Both the position numbers and the translations under genes were made by a program. The notes under the pieces are model-generated. The model ran no database searches. It saw nothing but the letters and a program-made list of their open reading frames with translations, and was not told the DNA's origin. This document shows positions 22,862 to 35,216 of a stretch of 64,000 nt of DNA, piece by piece (position 1 is the first letter of the stretch; each line of letters opens with the position of its first letter). The DNA is taken from the NCBI RefSeq assembly GCF_009905375.1, contig NC_133653.1, positions 59,133,567 to 59,197,566 of the forward strand, written 5' to 3'. The DNA comes from Apium graveolens. Lineage: Eukaryota > Streptophyta > Magnoliopsida > Apiales > Apiaceae.

Positions 22862-22881
22862 GATTCCCGGCAGCGGCGCCA
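22862..22881 (-). other. tRNA-Asp-type primer-binding site of element B
   Basis: On the minus strand TGGCGCCGCTGCCGGGAATC, a close complement of the plant tRNA-Asp 3' end, typical of Athila elements. It lies six bases inside the LTR edge at 22888 and fixes the orientation of element B. Confidence 0.8.
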
Positions 22882-22887
22882 AAAACT

Positions 22888-24373
22888 TGTTCGCACTAAA
22901 ACACGCAAGCGTACGCGGTCACAAGTAGTATAAGATTAAGTTAAGTTCGCTCCCATAGAGATTGGTTTAATTCAGAATGTGCACTTATGAAATAATGTAT
23001 GATTATTATTCACTACTAAGAAAAGTATCAAATTGAGTTTGATTATCTAAAAAGTAATTATGCTAGGATGAATTAACTAAGAGATTAAAAATCAAGTTAC
23101 CTATTTGAATTAAAACATGGGATTCTAACTTCATTAAATACTTCGTTCAAAGTTTATGCCTTTAATCATAGTATGTGATGGTTATGATAACTATTCAGAC
23201 AACACGAAATTAGTACACGCTATCTTTTAATATACGTGTACCCTACTACTCAGCATCCACAAATTAGATATAAGATGGGCAGACACCAATTATTTTTAGA
23301 CCCTATATGTCTATAAGATTTGAAAACATAACGGTTGAACAGCAAGTTATCTATTGAGATTACATAGGGCAGCGTAAGATGGATAAAATTACTCTACAAA
23401 TTATGCATGTTAAAACATCCATAAACCTATCCTAACATGGCAAGTTCTAAAACCTTATATCCATTTTCGCATTCAATAAAGATTAATAAACAACTTAGAT
23501 GTTAGCTACACATCCAAGAAGATTAAGTACAACCGTACTAGGAAATCAATAATTCATCACACACTGAAAACTTTAGGCAATCAACTACTAAAATCCATAG
23601 ATAAATTTGTTAGAATCCCACGATAACGGTTAGTTTATAATCGAATGGCTCGTCATCATGGTTTCCAATGAAAACATTATAGTAAAAGGTTCTGAATACT
23701 ACAGGAGAATATTAAAGTATTAAGGTTTATAAAATAAATCCGAAATAAGCATCAAAAGTATCTCCTAATTAGAAGAATATAAAAGAACGATATAGAACTA
23801 AATCTTCTTCTTCTTATCCGTCTTGTGTGCTTTTTGTTTCCTGAGTTCTCCCCTTGTTCCTTCTTGTTTAATTCATCTCCTTTTCTTTATTTATATGCTC
23901 CAGGTTGACTTGGCTGCTCAGAATATCCAAAACGTACTAGAAACAGGATTCTGCCAGCTCAACCTAGCGCGGGCATGCCTGTATGGAGCGCGGGCGAGCC
24001 CTACTATTGAAAACTAGAGCGCGGGCACGCCTAAGTCAAGCGCGGGCACGCTTGGCTTCTGGAAAAATTCCTGCAGATTTTTTGTTTCTCTTTCTGATCT
24101 TCTCGCAAACGCCCGCACTTCAATTCCTGATCTCTTATCAACATAAAAGCATATAGAAGTCCATTCCTGCCTCCAACTAAAGCCCTGCACATACTCAACA
24201 CAAAATGCATTAAAAACCCCACATACTTGAGGTCAAAACATCAACTTAAGCCGATATGAAGCGTTCTAAATGGATATAAAATCCAATTATCCCACCCCCA
24301 AACTTAAATCGATGCTTTTCTTGAAGCATAAACAGACTCGACAATAAATAAAGCACTATTCCCCGACACTACA
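22888..24373 (-). repeat. 5' LTR of element B
   Basis: About 1.49 kb, starting on the plus strand with TGTTCGCAC. The first 1,196 bases pair with the truncated copy at 2682-3865. The remainder (24084 to about 24373) is present only here. A GC-rich cluster of GCGCGGGC words lies at 23966-24052. No coding sequence is seen. The outer end is placed at CTACA (24373) only because LTRs end in CA on this strand. Confidence 0.7.
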
Positions 24374-25472
24374 TAAAGCACTTTGACTCCTTTCAGCCAC
24401 TCCTTGGAGGCTATCCCGGACAGCAGGACCTGAAGCACTATAACTTCGATTCTTTTGATGATTTGGGAGACCCAGAAGAACACTTGAATTACTTTGAGAA
24501 GATTGCGTTGATATACTACTATAATGATTTGACAAAATCCAAGTTCTTCGCATCAACTCTTAAGGGAGGGGCCCAGAGATGGTTCAGCAGGATCCCCTCC
24601 CGAAGCATCCATAGTTGGAAGGAGTTCCATGCAGCCTTCCTCAGGAGGTTCCGAGCAAACAAGACACACGAGATGCATATGTGTCACCTGGAAACCATCA
24701 TACAGAATGACAACGAGTCCCTCTCAGCTTATATGAGGCGTTTCCAGGAAGCAGTCAACAAGATCTCAAACTTGGACAAGCTAGAGGCTCTGAGCATCTT
24801 CAGGAGAAACTTAGACCTGGAGCACAATGAAAGATACATAGTATAACTGATCAACAAGGAGCCCCAGAGTCTGGCGGCAGCCTACTCCATGGCTGCTAGA
24901 TTCATAAAGGAAACTGATATGCTCCAAGCTATGAGGATGACCCGGAATGAGGGATCTAGGAGCAAGAATTCTGATGACGGACCGATAGGGGGTTACCATT
25001 AGGACAAAAAATTTAAGCAAAGCCAGCAGAACCAAGAGAGATAAACTACTCCAATCTTCTAGAGGCTCGGTCCTAAGTCGGAGTCCAAAAGTGATCCAGG
25101 ACTGACCAAGCAGTCCCGTGAGCCAAAGCAGGAACCGGACTGGACTCCTTTTAACATATCCCGGGAGGAAATTTTGAAGGAGATAAAAGATAAGCCATTT
25201 TATTACCCCCCCCAAAAAAACCAATGCAGACTCCTCCGGAGAGCGGGCCTTACAATAGGCAGTGCGACTATCATGAGACACATGGCCACAAGACTGAGAA
25301 CATCTTATCACTTAAGTACTTCATCGAGCAGCAAGTAAAGAAAAGAAACATGAACAAGTATTTGGTCCGGGACAATAACCACAGAGGAGAGTGGCAGAAG
25401 AAAGGAAAAAATATAGTTAATGTGGTCCTCAGAGGCTTCCACTCCCCAACACGAAGCCCGGACTTTGGATAA
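24374..25472 (+). pseudogene. gag: Element A gag, capsid and zinc-binding region
   Basis: Capsid domain from about 24440: GDPEEHLNYFEKIALIYYYN, FFASTLKGGAQRWFSRIP, FLRRFRANKTHEMHMCHLE and ESLSAYMRRFQEAVNKI, the signature of Tat-lineage gag. Then come a TAA at 24844, further stops near 25000-25060, and a frameshift in a C/A run near 25210. The C-terminal block CDYHETHGHKTEN with a following LSLKYFIEQQ is the special C/H zinc-binding motif of Tat gag. It ends at TAA 25470. The join to the first gag part (2298-2681) lacks the sequence in between. Confidence 0.8.
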
Positions 25473-26239
25473 GAGGTGCTCTCAGTCCAATTACTTCCTT
25501 CAGTAGTAATGACTATGAAGGAGTCAACCCCAACCACAATGCATCCTTAGTTGTCACTCTGGATATTTTTGACAATGAAGCAGAATGCTAATAGACAACG
25601 ACTCCTCGGTAAATATTCTTTTCAAACATACTGTGGATCGAATGCAGTTAGGGAGCATCGGCTCGAATGATTGCCGGGAAGACCCACTCTATGGGTTCAG
25701 GTACAATGTAGTCCCAATCCAAGGGACCCTTTACCTACTTGTCATTTTCGGAACTGCTCCCAACCAAGTCACTTATGTCATCAAATTCTATGTCATCAAC
25801 ACTCTTTCGTCCTACAATGGAATAATTGGAAGGTCATCTTTAACTATGATGTAAGCGATAACTTCAATCTCCCATCTCAAGATCAAGTTCCCAACATTGA
25901 CCGAAGTCGGAGAAATAAAAGGAGATTATGCCTTTACCGAAACATGCTACAATCAAGCCTTAGTCATGGCAAAAACCCACCAGGATAACAAAAGGAAGGC
26001 CACAGTCCTTCGCAAGTAGCAAAACATCAAGAAACACCACCCTCGACCAAGGGAAGAAACAACAAAAGAAGTGTAATTCATTGAATCAAGTCTAGATCCA
26101 GAAGCAACCAAACTAAGTTCGGAAGAACTGATAAGCAACCAAGTCATGGTAGTCACCAAGGCAAATCCCTTCCTAGACCAAGCCAGTCCTATCATGCAAG
26201 CAATCAAAGACAAAGAATCAGCAAAATTTAGCACCTACT
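25473..26239 (+). pseudogene. pol: Element A protease region
   Basis: A retropepsin-like stretch lies at 25585-25854: LIDNDSSVNILFKHTVDRM near the start and YNGIIGRSSL near the end (the usual flap/ILG-type box). The catalytic triad position reads D-N-D-S where related elements have a glycine third, so one active-site residue is changed. The following linker to RT is charged and carries several stops (25852, near 26018 and 26070). An aspartic protease would have cut the polyprotein. Confidence 0.65.
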
Positions 26240-27207
26240 TGAAAAAGAACTCTGAAGCCCGAATTCAACAAATGGTCTAAACCAAAGACCAAGCAAAAAT
26301 CGAGGCCACAGTTGAAATAGAGGAATTTCAGATTGATGAAAGCAGTCCTACAAAAGAGGTGAAAGTTGGTTCAGGACTCGAAGAGTTCTTTAGAGAAGGA
26401 CTGGTGTCCTTGCTCCGGGAGTACAAAGATGTGTTTTCCTAAAGTCAAAGAGACATGCCCGGACTGCATGAGTCCATAACAATGCACAGTTTGGACATCA
26501 ACCCCAACAAAAAATCGGTCAAGCAGGAGAGAAGGAACTTTACCCCGGAGAGGCAAAAAACAATAGATGAAGAAGTATAGAAGTTGCTCAAAGCAGGGAT
26601 TATCAAAAAAATAAAATACCCGGATTGGTTAGAAAATATTGTCATGGTGAAGAAGTCAAACGGTAAATGTAGAATGTGTTTAGACTACACAGACTTGAAT
26701 GATGCATGCCCGAAGGACCCATACCCATTGCCAAATATTGATCAGCTGATAGATGCCACATTCGAACACATCATGCTAAGTTTCATGGACGCCTTGTATG
26801 GGTACAACCAGATCAAGATGAACCCGAAAGACATACCTAAGACAATATTCATAACTCACAGAGTAGTCTACGTTTATGTGATGTTGCCATTCGGACTAAC
26901 AAACGCAGGATCCACTTACCAAAGAGCCATGAACAAGATATTCAAGTCCCGGATCGGGAGGAACTTGAATTCCTATGTCGACGACATGATTGCTAAATTA
27001 ACAACCATCCCAGGACACATAGAAGATCTGAGAGAATGTTTTGACAACCTGAGAAAGTATGAACTCAAATTGAATCCGAAGAAATGTACCTTCGGAGTTG
27101 GAGCAGGAAATTTCTCGGGGTTCATGATCATCAACCGAGGAATTAAAGCTAATCCGGAGAAAATAAAAGCAATCCAGGAGATGAGGGCTCCCAGGACCTA
27201 GAAAGAT
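26240..27207 (+). pseudogene. pol: Element A reverse transcriptase
   Basis: RT palm and fingers are readable: YPDWLENIVMVKKSNGKCRMC, DLNDACPKDPYPLP, SFMDALYGYNQIKM, MLPFGLTNAGSTYQRAMN, and the catalytic YVDDM at 26974-26988. Stops at about 26275, 26440, 26578 and 27199 break the frame; the segment 26584-27198 is open and in phase with both sides. It copies element RNA into DNA in the particle. Confidence 0.85.
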
Positions 27208-27720
27208 GTGCAGGACCTAGCAGGATCACTAGCAGCACTCAGGAGATTTGTTTCAAAGCTAGCAGAGAGGTGCCTACCATTTTTTGATCTACTCAAAGGA
27301 GCTAACAATAAGAGAGAAGTTAACTGGAGTCCAGAGTGCCAAAAATCATTTGAAGAGATCAAGTCCTACCTCTCCAAGTTAACTGGAGTCCGGGGAACCT
27401 TTATACCTCTACTTGTCAGCAGGAGCACTGGCAGTTGGGGCAGCCTTAGTCCGGGAAGAAAATGGGAAATAAGAACCAGTTTACTATGTGAGCCAAGTAC
27501 TCAAATATGCGGAAACCAGGTATCCAGGTTTGGAGAAATTTTCCTTTGCCTTGATCAAAACTGAGATACTAATTCCAAGGAAGAGAAGTCCGAGTAGTCA
27601 CAAACCAACCATTGAGAAAGATAATTCACAAACCAAATGTCTCTGGAAGGCTTGTCAATTGGGCTGTGAAGTTAAGTCAGTTCAATCTAAGCTTCATTCC
27701 TAGGACGACCATCAAAGCTC
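27208..27720 (+). pseudogene. pol: Element A first (retroviral-type) RNase H region
   Basis: It follows RT directly: VNWSPECQKSFEEIK is the RT thumb/connection signature. After a frameshift near 27390 the phase holding AGALAVGAALV and YYVSQVLKYAETRYPGLEK is the RNase H/tether part. A TAA near 27470 and another frameshift near 27570 follow. In Tat elements this first RNase H is degenerate and acts as a connection domain. Confidence 0.65.
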
Positions 27721-28225
27721 AAGCACTATCAGATTTCATAACTGAGTTCAACTTCCCGGAAGAAGAACCAGAACCAATGAACATAGATCCGAAGACAGAT
27801 CAAGTTGCAAACTCAGGAGCCTGGACCTTGAAAGTAGACGATTCCTCAACAAGTGAAAGATCGGGAGCCAGACTCATCCTAAAAAGTCCCGAGGGATACA
27901 GACAACTATATCCTTTGACTTCCAAGCAACAAATAACTAGGGGGAGTATGAGGCATTAATTGCAGGACCGAAACTCTCTAGGACTCTCAAAGTCCAGGAC
28001 ATGAACATCTACAACGACTCCTAGATAGTGGTCAAGCAAATAAATGTAGAATACATAGCAAAAGACCCTATTCCGGCAAACTATCAAGCACTGGTTCAGA
28101 GCTTTCTAGCATCAATCTTAAGGCATCAAGTTCTGCAGATATACAGTGAAGAAAACGAAGAAGAGGATACTTTGTCAAAGCTAGTCCGGAACTCATCAGA
28201 TCTAGACTACTCAGTTTACTTCTAA
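27721..28225 (+). pseudogene. pol: Element A second, archaeal-type RNase H
   Basis: WTLKVDDSSTSERSGA at about 27824 is the first catalytic-aspartate strand of the extra RNase H that Tat elements carry. A frameshift near 27935 and stops near 27940 and 28024 follow. Then come YEALIAG (the glutamate strand), YNDS and KQINVEYIAKDPI, ending with EENEEEDTLSKLVRN, whose D belongs to the last catalytic position. A doubled RNase H is an established mark of the Tat lineage. Confidence 0.65.
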
Positions 28226-28803
28226 GAATTGCAAAAACCAACTATTGAAGTTGAAGAAGTCCTGGAAATCGAAAACAACCAGAACTGGATGACTTCTTTC
28301 ATCAACTATATGGAAAAAGGAGAGCTCCCAGAAGACAAAGGAAAAGGTCAAAGACTAAAAGCCAAAGCAGCCTAGTTCTTTTTTGAAGAAGGATTTCTAT
28401 ATCGCTAGATCTTCTCATCCCCCATCTTGAAATGTATCAGCACAGAAGAAGCTAATTACTGTTTAACAGAAGTCCATGAAGGGATATGCGGAGATCACAT
28501 ATCTGCAAAATCCCTAGCTCACAAGATCATAAGACAAGGCTACTACTGGCCAACTATCCATCAGGATGCAATAGAGTTCGTGAAAAAATGCAAAGAATGC
28601 CAGCTATTGAGCAACATCTCCTGGATGAGCCCAACCCTACCCTCCTCAGTCTGGTCACCAATCCCCTTTATTGTTTATGGTATTGATATCATGGGACCCT
28701 TTCCTCGGGCTAGAGGAGATCTCTGGTACTTGCTAGTTTCAAATGATTACATGACCAAATGGGTCAAGGCGAAAGCAATGAGAACCATAAACCAGTAGGA
28801 CTG
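28226..28803 (+). pseudogene. pol: Element A integrase, N-terminal part
   Basis: The zinc domain HHCC is visible: H in TEVHEGICGDH and CKECQLL at about 28480-28605. The catalytic core starts with GIDIMGPFPRARGD, first aspartate at 28685. A TAG at 28796 comes just before the break, then element E interrupts at 28804. The 5 bases GACTG (28799-28803) are repeated at 59278, where the integrase continues. Confidence 0.8.
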
Positions 28804-29015
28804 TGTTATTCCCTAACAATACAACAAGAATTACAGAAGGGGGGGGTTTAATGTAATTCTGGCTTCTTTTTGAGATTTTTGAAAAATGGTTCTAACTCAA
28901 TAATATATATGTGTTTGATTTGCAAGGTGCGGAATGAAAGAATTATATAAATCAAAACATAAGTAATAAAAACACAAGTCTTTAAAAATTTCTGGTGGAT
29001 TTTAATGTATCCACC

Positions 29016-29017
<2 letters not shown>

Positions 29018-29063
<46 letters not shown>
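29018..29063. repeat. (AT)n microsatellite in the LTR of element E
   Basis: About 23 AT units. The partner LTR has about 12 at 45272-45295, and the LTRs of F have about 20 (46934-46973) and 13 (59060-59085). Reading frames through these runs are not real. Confidence 0.9.
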
Positions 29064-29066
<3 letters not shown>

Positions 29067-29215
29067 GAGAACTCTGTGTAGCTCAAATAAGCTCACAGCT
29101 GCTTACAAGTATGAACAACTAAAACTTGCAGAGAAATGCCAAAGGTTACAGCTTACAAATGTTTCTCTGAGAATGTATTTTTCTTGCCTAGTTAGTTGTT
29201 GTTCTACTTGCTACA

Positions 29216-29236
29216 CTTGGTTTATATATCACCAAG
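29216..29236 (-). promoter_or_regulatory. TATA box in the loop of a 6-bp stem, 3' LTR of element E
   Basis: Plus strand CTTGGT (29216-29221), loop TTATATATC, ACCAAG (29231-29236). On the coding strand the loop reads GATATATAA, the same as in element F. Confidence 0.65.
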
Positions 29237-29875
29237 TTTACATAGAAAAAAGACAAGATAATAAAACAAAATTATCAAGTCTAACTATATGCTACTTCAT
29301 TACTCTATTCCAGCATCTTTGAAAACCTTCATAGCTTGCATGAAAATGATAATGCTTTTTTGTTCTCATTTTCCTGCTAAACAGGTTGCCACATTCCTTT
29401 TGCAAACACCCAACGCATGTGACTGTGTTTTCACTGTCAATAGATGTTTGAATTGATCATCTGTCGGGTACATGCTTGTTATCCGTCGGGTAGCCTTGTT
29501 GATCATCCGCCGGGTAGCTTTGTTAATCATCCGTCGGGTAGCCATTTATCACTTGACACCATTTCATTTGTACAGAATTACAAGACATCTTATATTTATA
29601 TTTAATCAACCTATTATGCACATCTACTAGTAGTCTGCATGACTCATAAGCTACTACAGAAACTATACAAAGTTGTTTGCAGAAATGTGCTACATGACTT
29701 ATTGTTACATAAGTTACTCACCCGATGGATATCAATTAGTCATCCATCAGGACTATATTGAATCATCCATCAGGACTATAATTGATCATCCATCGGGTGC
29801 TACAAAATTCACTAAGTTAAATCTATTAAGGTGTCTTGTTTAGCTTATCATCAAGTACACAACATATTCCTAACA

Positions 29876-29888
29876 ATCTCCCCCAATT
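29876..29888 (-). other. 3' polypurine tract of element E
   Basis: On the minus strand AATTGGGGGAGAT, directly abutting the LTR. It sets the orientation of the element. Confidence 0.8.
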
Positions 29889-30151
29889 TATGTCTACTGG
29901 ATTTGTAGCCATAAATTAAGAGAAACTTGATGATAAAAAAACACCCAAAAAGAAAATACAGATTGAAAAATAGTAGATAAAACTAATAAGTGCTACAAAA
30001 TTGCTGAAAGTTGAATAGTGCAAAGTACACAAAGAAATTGCTCACAATTGTTATCAAGAAGCTCCTATAGTCTGAGCAGATAGATCTATTTCCTTGATTG
30101 TCTGGATTTCTTCCCATGCCTTCTGTTGTTTTCTTTATTTTGATTCTGAAG

Positions 30152-33100
30152 TTATCTGTGGAATTCTAGTTCACCAGCTTCTGAGAGATTTAGCATTTCC
30201 TGCATTTCTAAAAGAGTCTCATTGCTAGAGATACTCAATTGGTCCTCCAATTTGAAGAATCTTCTGACACCTTTATCATCCATGAACTCCATCAGCCAAT
30301 AGGGTCTTAGATGCACTCTCATTCCTGTAAAGGGAATAGATAGAGTTTTTGGAAGTGCATCTTTGGCTCTAATACTCCTTAGTTCCTCAATCCTCTTTAG
30401 AACTATTCTTCTCGCAGTCACATTGTATCCAAAGTCCTTCTTGAAGGATGAGTAGACTTTAATCAGAATAAATTGGCTTTCTTGGAGAATCCTGTGAAGA
30501 GGCCATGTCATCTCTTTCCCTCCCTTATATTTAAATACCAGTCTTTCAGGAAGATGTCTGTAAGCATCAATTCCTCTCACTTCTTCCAATTTATTCAAGT
30601 AGAGATTCAAGTCTGAAAGTTCCTTGATATCACAAATGTACATGAGATCTCTCTTGTTGACTGTGGGTTGGGATTTGGTTAGAGCTTTGGATTTGAGAGA
30701 TACATGCTTCACTTTCTTGTTGGCTCTTGTCTTTATCTTCTTTGTCTTGAAGATGGGCAAATTTAGCTCAGGAATTGGTAAACTATCCCAGTTTACTGGC
30801 TCATCCTTAGGAATAATTGATTCACCATGAATATTTCTTGTTGGATCAATCACTTTGAATTCTTCAAATACCATTGAGGGTTTTGATGTTTGAGTTGTAG
30901 TTGTAGGCTTTTTGGGAAACTGATTTTCCAATTCCTCTTTATCAAAGTTCACTTTCATCTTGGAATGAAGTTTGTATCTAAACCTTCTTTTCTGCTGTGA
31001 TTCTTCTAGTATTTTCAGATCCTTAGGTTCAGTGATTACAATTGCAAGAGGTTCTATTGTGGTTTTTATAGCTTGAAGATTGGCCAAGATAGCATCTTGT
31101 TCATTCTTTTGCTTTTGCTTCTTAGCATCCAAAGTAACTTGCTTCTTCTCTAGCCTAATTCTTTCTTTCTCTTCCTTCTTAGCTTCCACAAATAGTGGGT
31201 GTCCAACCACCACACAAATCTCCTTACCATTTCTGTAAATTTTGGTAATTCTTCTTTTAAATGCTGAATCAACTGAATCCTTGTATAATGCAAAAGATCT
31301 TGACAACAGTTTCTTTTCATCTGGCTTTGGTGTCTCAAACACTGTATCCATAGGATTCTTGTCTGAAACCTTAGGATAGTTCCATTTGGCCTTCATGATG
31401 AGATCTTTCTTTGGAGACTTGATACCGGAAGTTTGACCCTTTTCTAGATAGTTCATACTTATATCATTCACATAGATTTTCATTACTTTAGAGTGAAGAT
31501 TGAAGACTTTGTCTGGATTCTGTGTTGGTCCAAATATCTTCTAAATGTTCTCATCAATTTTCTTCCAATTGATTGGACTCAATTACTTCTTCTCACCTGC
31601 TCTCAAATTGGTCGTTGCTTCTTTGATTAGATCTATATTATCTTTAGCAGGTGGCTTTGTGAAAACAATTATTGGCACAATTACTTTACTTACTTAAACA
31701 TTGAGCACTTTTTGCTCCCCCTCACTTCTTGATTCCCCTTGACTGAATAAGACAATTGAGCTTTCTTTCTCTCCCTTAGAAGAGGTTTCTTTCTCCCCCT
31801 TTTTGTTATCAGTAAGTTGAGTAGAAGAGGAGGTTTGTGCTGCCACTAGCCTTTGAAGCAAGTCTATTTATTGTGCTTGGTGGAGATGAATTGCTGTTAG
31901 AAAGGCTTCCTTTACTGTCATTCTGGTATCCAAGGAATTTATCTTTGTGGCAAGATTAGAATTCTTCCTGAGTTGTCTCTTAATCTCAAACATTGTAGCT
32001 TCTGGAAGTTTAGAATCCAATCTGTCAGAAATATCCCTCTTCATTTGATCAATTTCACCTTTGATAGAGATGACATCCTGAGTATTGAATTAAGGAAATT
32101 AAAGAAATAGAAGGGGGTCGTAATTCTGATATAAATTATAAATTTTTGTTTGAAAACCTTGGATTTGTTGCAATTGAAGAGAAGCAAGATGTGCTTGCAG
32201 AAGCTTCTTGGTGCTGGCATTTGTTGTTGATTGAAGAGCAGAGTGTGTTTGACTGATAAGTTGGATGAGTGTTATCTTGAAATAGTATTCATCATATTTC
32301 TTGGAGAAGGCCTATGCTAGCATGCCTAATCTAGAACTAGGGCCTACTTCTCCCCCTATGTCCAATGGCCCTTCTTCACTTTATGCATCCTCACCACCAA
32401 AGAAATCTTCTGAACCACCAGTCTCATAGTCAATATCACCAGTTGTAGAGGGCAGAGCTGTGATTGCATCCTTTGCTCTTTGCATAGACTGTGTGGTGTG
32501 CACCAAATTTAGCATCCTTTCTACATTATCATTGCCCTGTCCAGCTAGAAGTTGGTATGCTGGAATAGGGTGAGTAAATGTCTCAGCATCCAAGGAGGTA
32601 GAATCTATAACAGCTTGACTTTGCTGAAATAGTCCCTCCATGTCTGCATCCTGGACATTCATTAACTCACTTGCAATGACATTCACCCTTATATCTTCTA
32701 TACCTGCATTTCTCTCATTCTCTTTTTTTACATCAAGGTCTCACCTTGTCTCCCCACCCTCACCTTCACCATCTAAGGTGGGACTCCTCTCACTCACTTT
32801 TGCCAGTCTTGAAGAAATGGACTACATTAGATCACTCTTTTCCTCTCCTTTTTCCTGGGAGCAACCCAGACTCTCACTCAAATCACTCCCTTCCCTCAGT
32901 CCTAGGGGTGATTGCACTACTGCTAAGTCTTCTGCACTGGTAATAATTGATGAAGTTTGAAGCTGTGCAGAGACACCCGACGGATGAGGAATATCCATCG
33001 AGTTAGCAGTTTGACTATCCCACGGATGACTGCTGTTAAGCTTATCCGTCGGGATACAATCACTACTCGACGGATGAAAGATATTCATCGGGATAGAAGA

Positions 33101-34739
33101 AATAATTGAGTTTGGAGTGGAGACTATTGTGGACTCTGTGCAGACTGATGAAAATTTTGGCACAGATGTCTCAATAGTCTCAGAAAGATATGGCAAGTGA
33201 GCCAATAAATCATCTAGAAGATGATGCTCACTTGCATGGATTTTTGGCTTCTCCAAGAGAGTTAAAGATGGAGAATTTGGAAGAGATGTGTTTATCATGT
33301 CAATATCCAATGAGTGTGGGGGGAGTTTGGTGTATCAGGTGCTTCAATTATTAGAGATTTTGGCTGTGACTCCATATTTATTGGAGCCACATCAACCTGA
33401 CTTTGAGAAGGTGCAATGACTGTGTCTTTAGCACCAGTTTGTACAGTGTGTGAACCCTGTGCATCCCCAAGGGTTTTTGGTTTCTTCTTTCTAGTATAAG
33501 TTTGGGGTGAGCTTGTGTCCCTTACCCTTTTGGCCTGTGCTCTTGGTTGAGAGATTGTTTCAATGGTAAAATCCTTTTGGGAGGATGAAACCAGTAATGA
33601 GCTAGTATCCTTATTAATCACTGCAGTTTGTTGAGAAACTGCAGTATGGCTAGGCAGAGAAACTCTAACCTCTCCATCCTTATTCTTTGGGCTTCTTTGA
33701 TTTCACCCTGTCTCTTACCTTTCTTACCCACCTTCACACTCCCCTCTTTAGGTTTGGTGGATTTTACAACTGATTTCTTTTGAAAGAAATCATAGGGGAC
33801 TTTCTTAGCTTTGGATTTAGAAACTTTTGTTGGTTTGGTAGCTTGGGTAGGAAACTGTTGGGTCAGTGACACAGTTGCCATAGCTACACTAGAAAACAAA
33901 GAAGTTTGTGAGGTTGGAAGAGTGGAGACAGAAGAAATTACCTCACTTACCTGAGGTCCCTCCATTACTGGAAAGTAGAATAAGGGAACCTCCTTGTGAT
34001 GGTTTGCTTTGTTTAAATCTTCAATAATCCTTCTTTCTTGAACCCAACAATTCAGCTTGTTGGTTGGGTTCTCAATTACAATTTTCTCAACAAGATGGTT
34101 AGCAAGCATCATAAAAAATCTAGCATAATAGACACTTCTACCTCTCTTATTAACCTCTTCTAACTTAAAGCCTAACTCAAACAAAATCAAATCACTGAAA
34201 TTAAAGTACTTATCATTAACTAGCATGTAAAACATGTTAAGCATAGAAATGTTTATAGATTTAAAGTTACTAACTTTACCATAGAACACCTTAGTTACTA
34301 TATCAGACAAATAACTCCATTCTTTCCTAAGATCCAACCTCCTAATTTCACTTAATTTAGAAGTAGTGAGTGCATAGCCCATGGAATTAAGCATATTAAC
34401 AATGTCAGTGTCTGTGTGTGAGGCAGTTACAGCATTGTCAGGAATCTTGAAGCATGCTTTAATAACATCACTATTTATGCAAAACTGCTTACCTTTCAAA
34501 GTGAATGTGATGGTTTTGTCTGTTGAGTTGTACACTGCAGTTGTCCATATCTCTTCAACAACCTCACAGTAAATGGTGGGTGATTCCAGCATGGCATAGT
34601 TGAGTTTGCAGTTCTTCACAAAATCCATCATTTTCTGATAGTTACCAGACTGTTGAATCTCCTTGTTCACCAAAGATGATAAGTTATTTTTCTCATAGAT
34701 ATAACCAGTTTGAGACATGATTTTCACTACAGGTGCCTT
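30152..34739 (-). pseudogene. Third ORF of element E
   Basis: Colinear with the third ORF of element F. The expected start is changed to AAG (34739-34737); the next ATG is at about 34727 (MSQTGYIYEKNN). The N-terminal domain has YAMLESPTI, IKACFKIPDN and LRKEWSYL. The middle contains HPSG/HPSD tetrapeptides encoded by the element motif (32950-33080). The C-terminal domain (30160-30650) has MYICDIKELSDLNLYL, LPERLVFKYKGGKEM and LRPYWLMEFMDD. Frameshifts near 33650 and 33300 and many stops between 31490 and 32380 inactivate it. It is hydrophilic, with no signal peptide or membrane helix seen. Function unknown. Confidence 0.7.
31790..31804 (-). promoter_or_regulatory. Internal polypurine tract in the third ORF of element E
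   Basis: On the minus strand AAAAAGGGGGAGAAA, identical to 56281-56295 in F and 13322-13336 in D. It lies 1.9 kb from the 3' LTR. Confidence 0.5.
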
Positions 34740-34848
34740 TGTTAGAGATTTGGAATTTGTAGTGAGAGAGAGTTTGCTTTTGAGAAGAAAGAAATTAGAG
34801 CAATTGAATCTTGAGGATGATAAAAGAAATGAATAAAAGTGAAATTGC

Positions 34849-34855
34849 TTTTATA
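34849..34855 (-). promoter_or_regulatory. Internal TATA box before the third ORF of element E
   Basis: On the minus strand TATAAAA inside GAGATAGTATAAAAG, about 112 bases before the lost start codon. Element F has the same string at the same distance (53277-53283). Confidence 0.5.
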
Positions 34856-35216
34856 CTATCTCAGAAAATAACTGTCAAAAATAATAAAGTAAAATAAAGT
34901 GACCAATAGAAATTGCCTAAAATAGCCGTTTTAAAAATAAACTGTAAAAATTCTGTCACTTATCCGTCGTGTTATGCTTACAAACTGTAAGTATACTCGA
35001 TGGATAATATTCAGAGAATTAACGGCTAGGATTGAGATAATTCGACGGATGAGGATAAATCAGTTATCCGCCGAGTTATAAAATATTCCATAAAAATAAT
35101 TGATTTTATTATAATCCATCGGGATGTAAATTTTGACTTAGCCAAAATTTTATCCAAAACTTAAAAATCATTTAAATTTCTGGCTGTATTACAACTTGCA
35201 AAATATCTAAAATGAT

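Larger units (their letters stand above)
2682..24373 (-). mobile_element. Element B: Athila-like Ty3/gypsy element nested in element A gag
   Basis: It reads on the minus strand. Direct repeats at 2682-3865 and 22888 to about 24373 start identically (TGTTCGCAC) and are its two LTRs. Inside the right one lies a tRNA-Asp-type primer-binding site, then gag on the minus strand (22772-22024). Protease, RT, RNase H and integrase are absent, so most of the body is deleted. Elements C and D fill the gap. The LTRs differ by many substitutions and small indels, so the insertion is old. The right boundary (24300-24440) is uncertain and I see no clear target-site duplication. Confidence 0.7.
28804..29875 (-). 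repeat. 3' LTR of element E
   Basis: 1,072 bp, from TGTTATTCCC to CCTAACA on the plus strand. It contains a long (AT)n run, the TATA stem-loop at 29216-29236, and clusters of ATCCGTCGGG/ATCCATCGGG words at 29460-29545 and 29720-29800. It is homologous to 45060-46010 plus 59182-59277, and more distantly to the LTRs of element F. Confidence 0.9.

Noticed and set aside
25671..25988. 105-codon frame overlapping the protease region of element A
   Set aside because: The other phase carries the retropepsin motifs; this one is a shadow.
24374..28803. Endogenous pararetrovirus
   Set aside because: An integrase with HHCC and D,D35E follows the RNase H regions and LTR-type priming sites are present; no movement-protein or coat-protein signature is seen.
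29005..29096. Open frames of alternating Tyr-Ile in the (AT)n run
   Set aside because: They are an effect of the microsatellite reading as TAT ATA codons.
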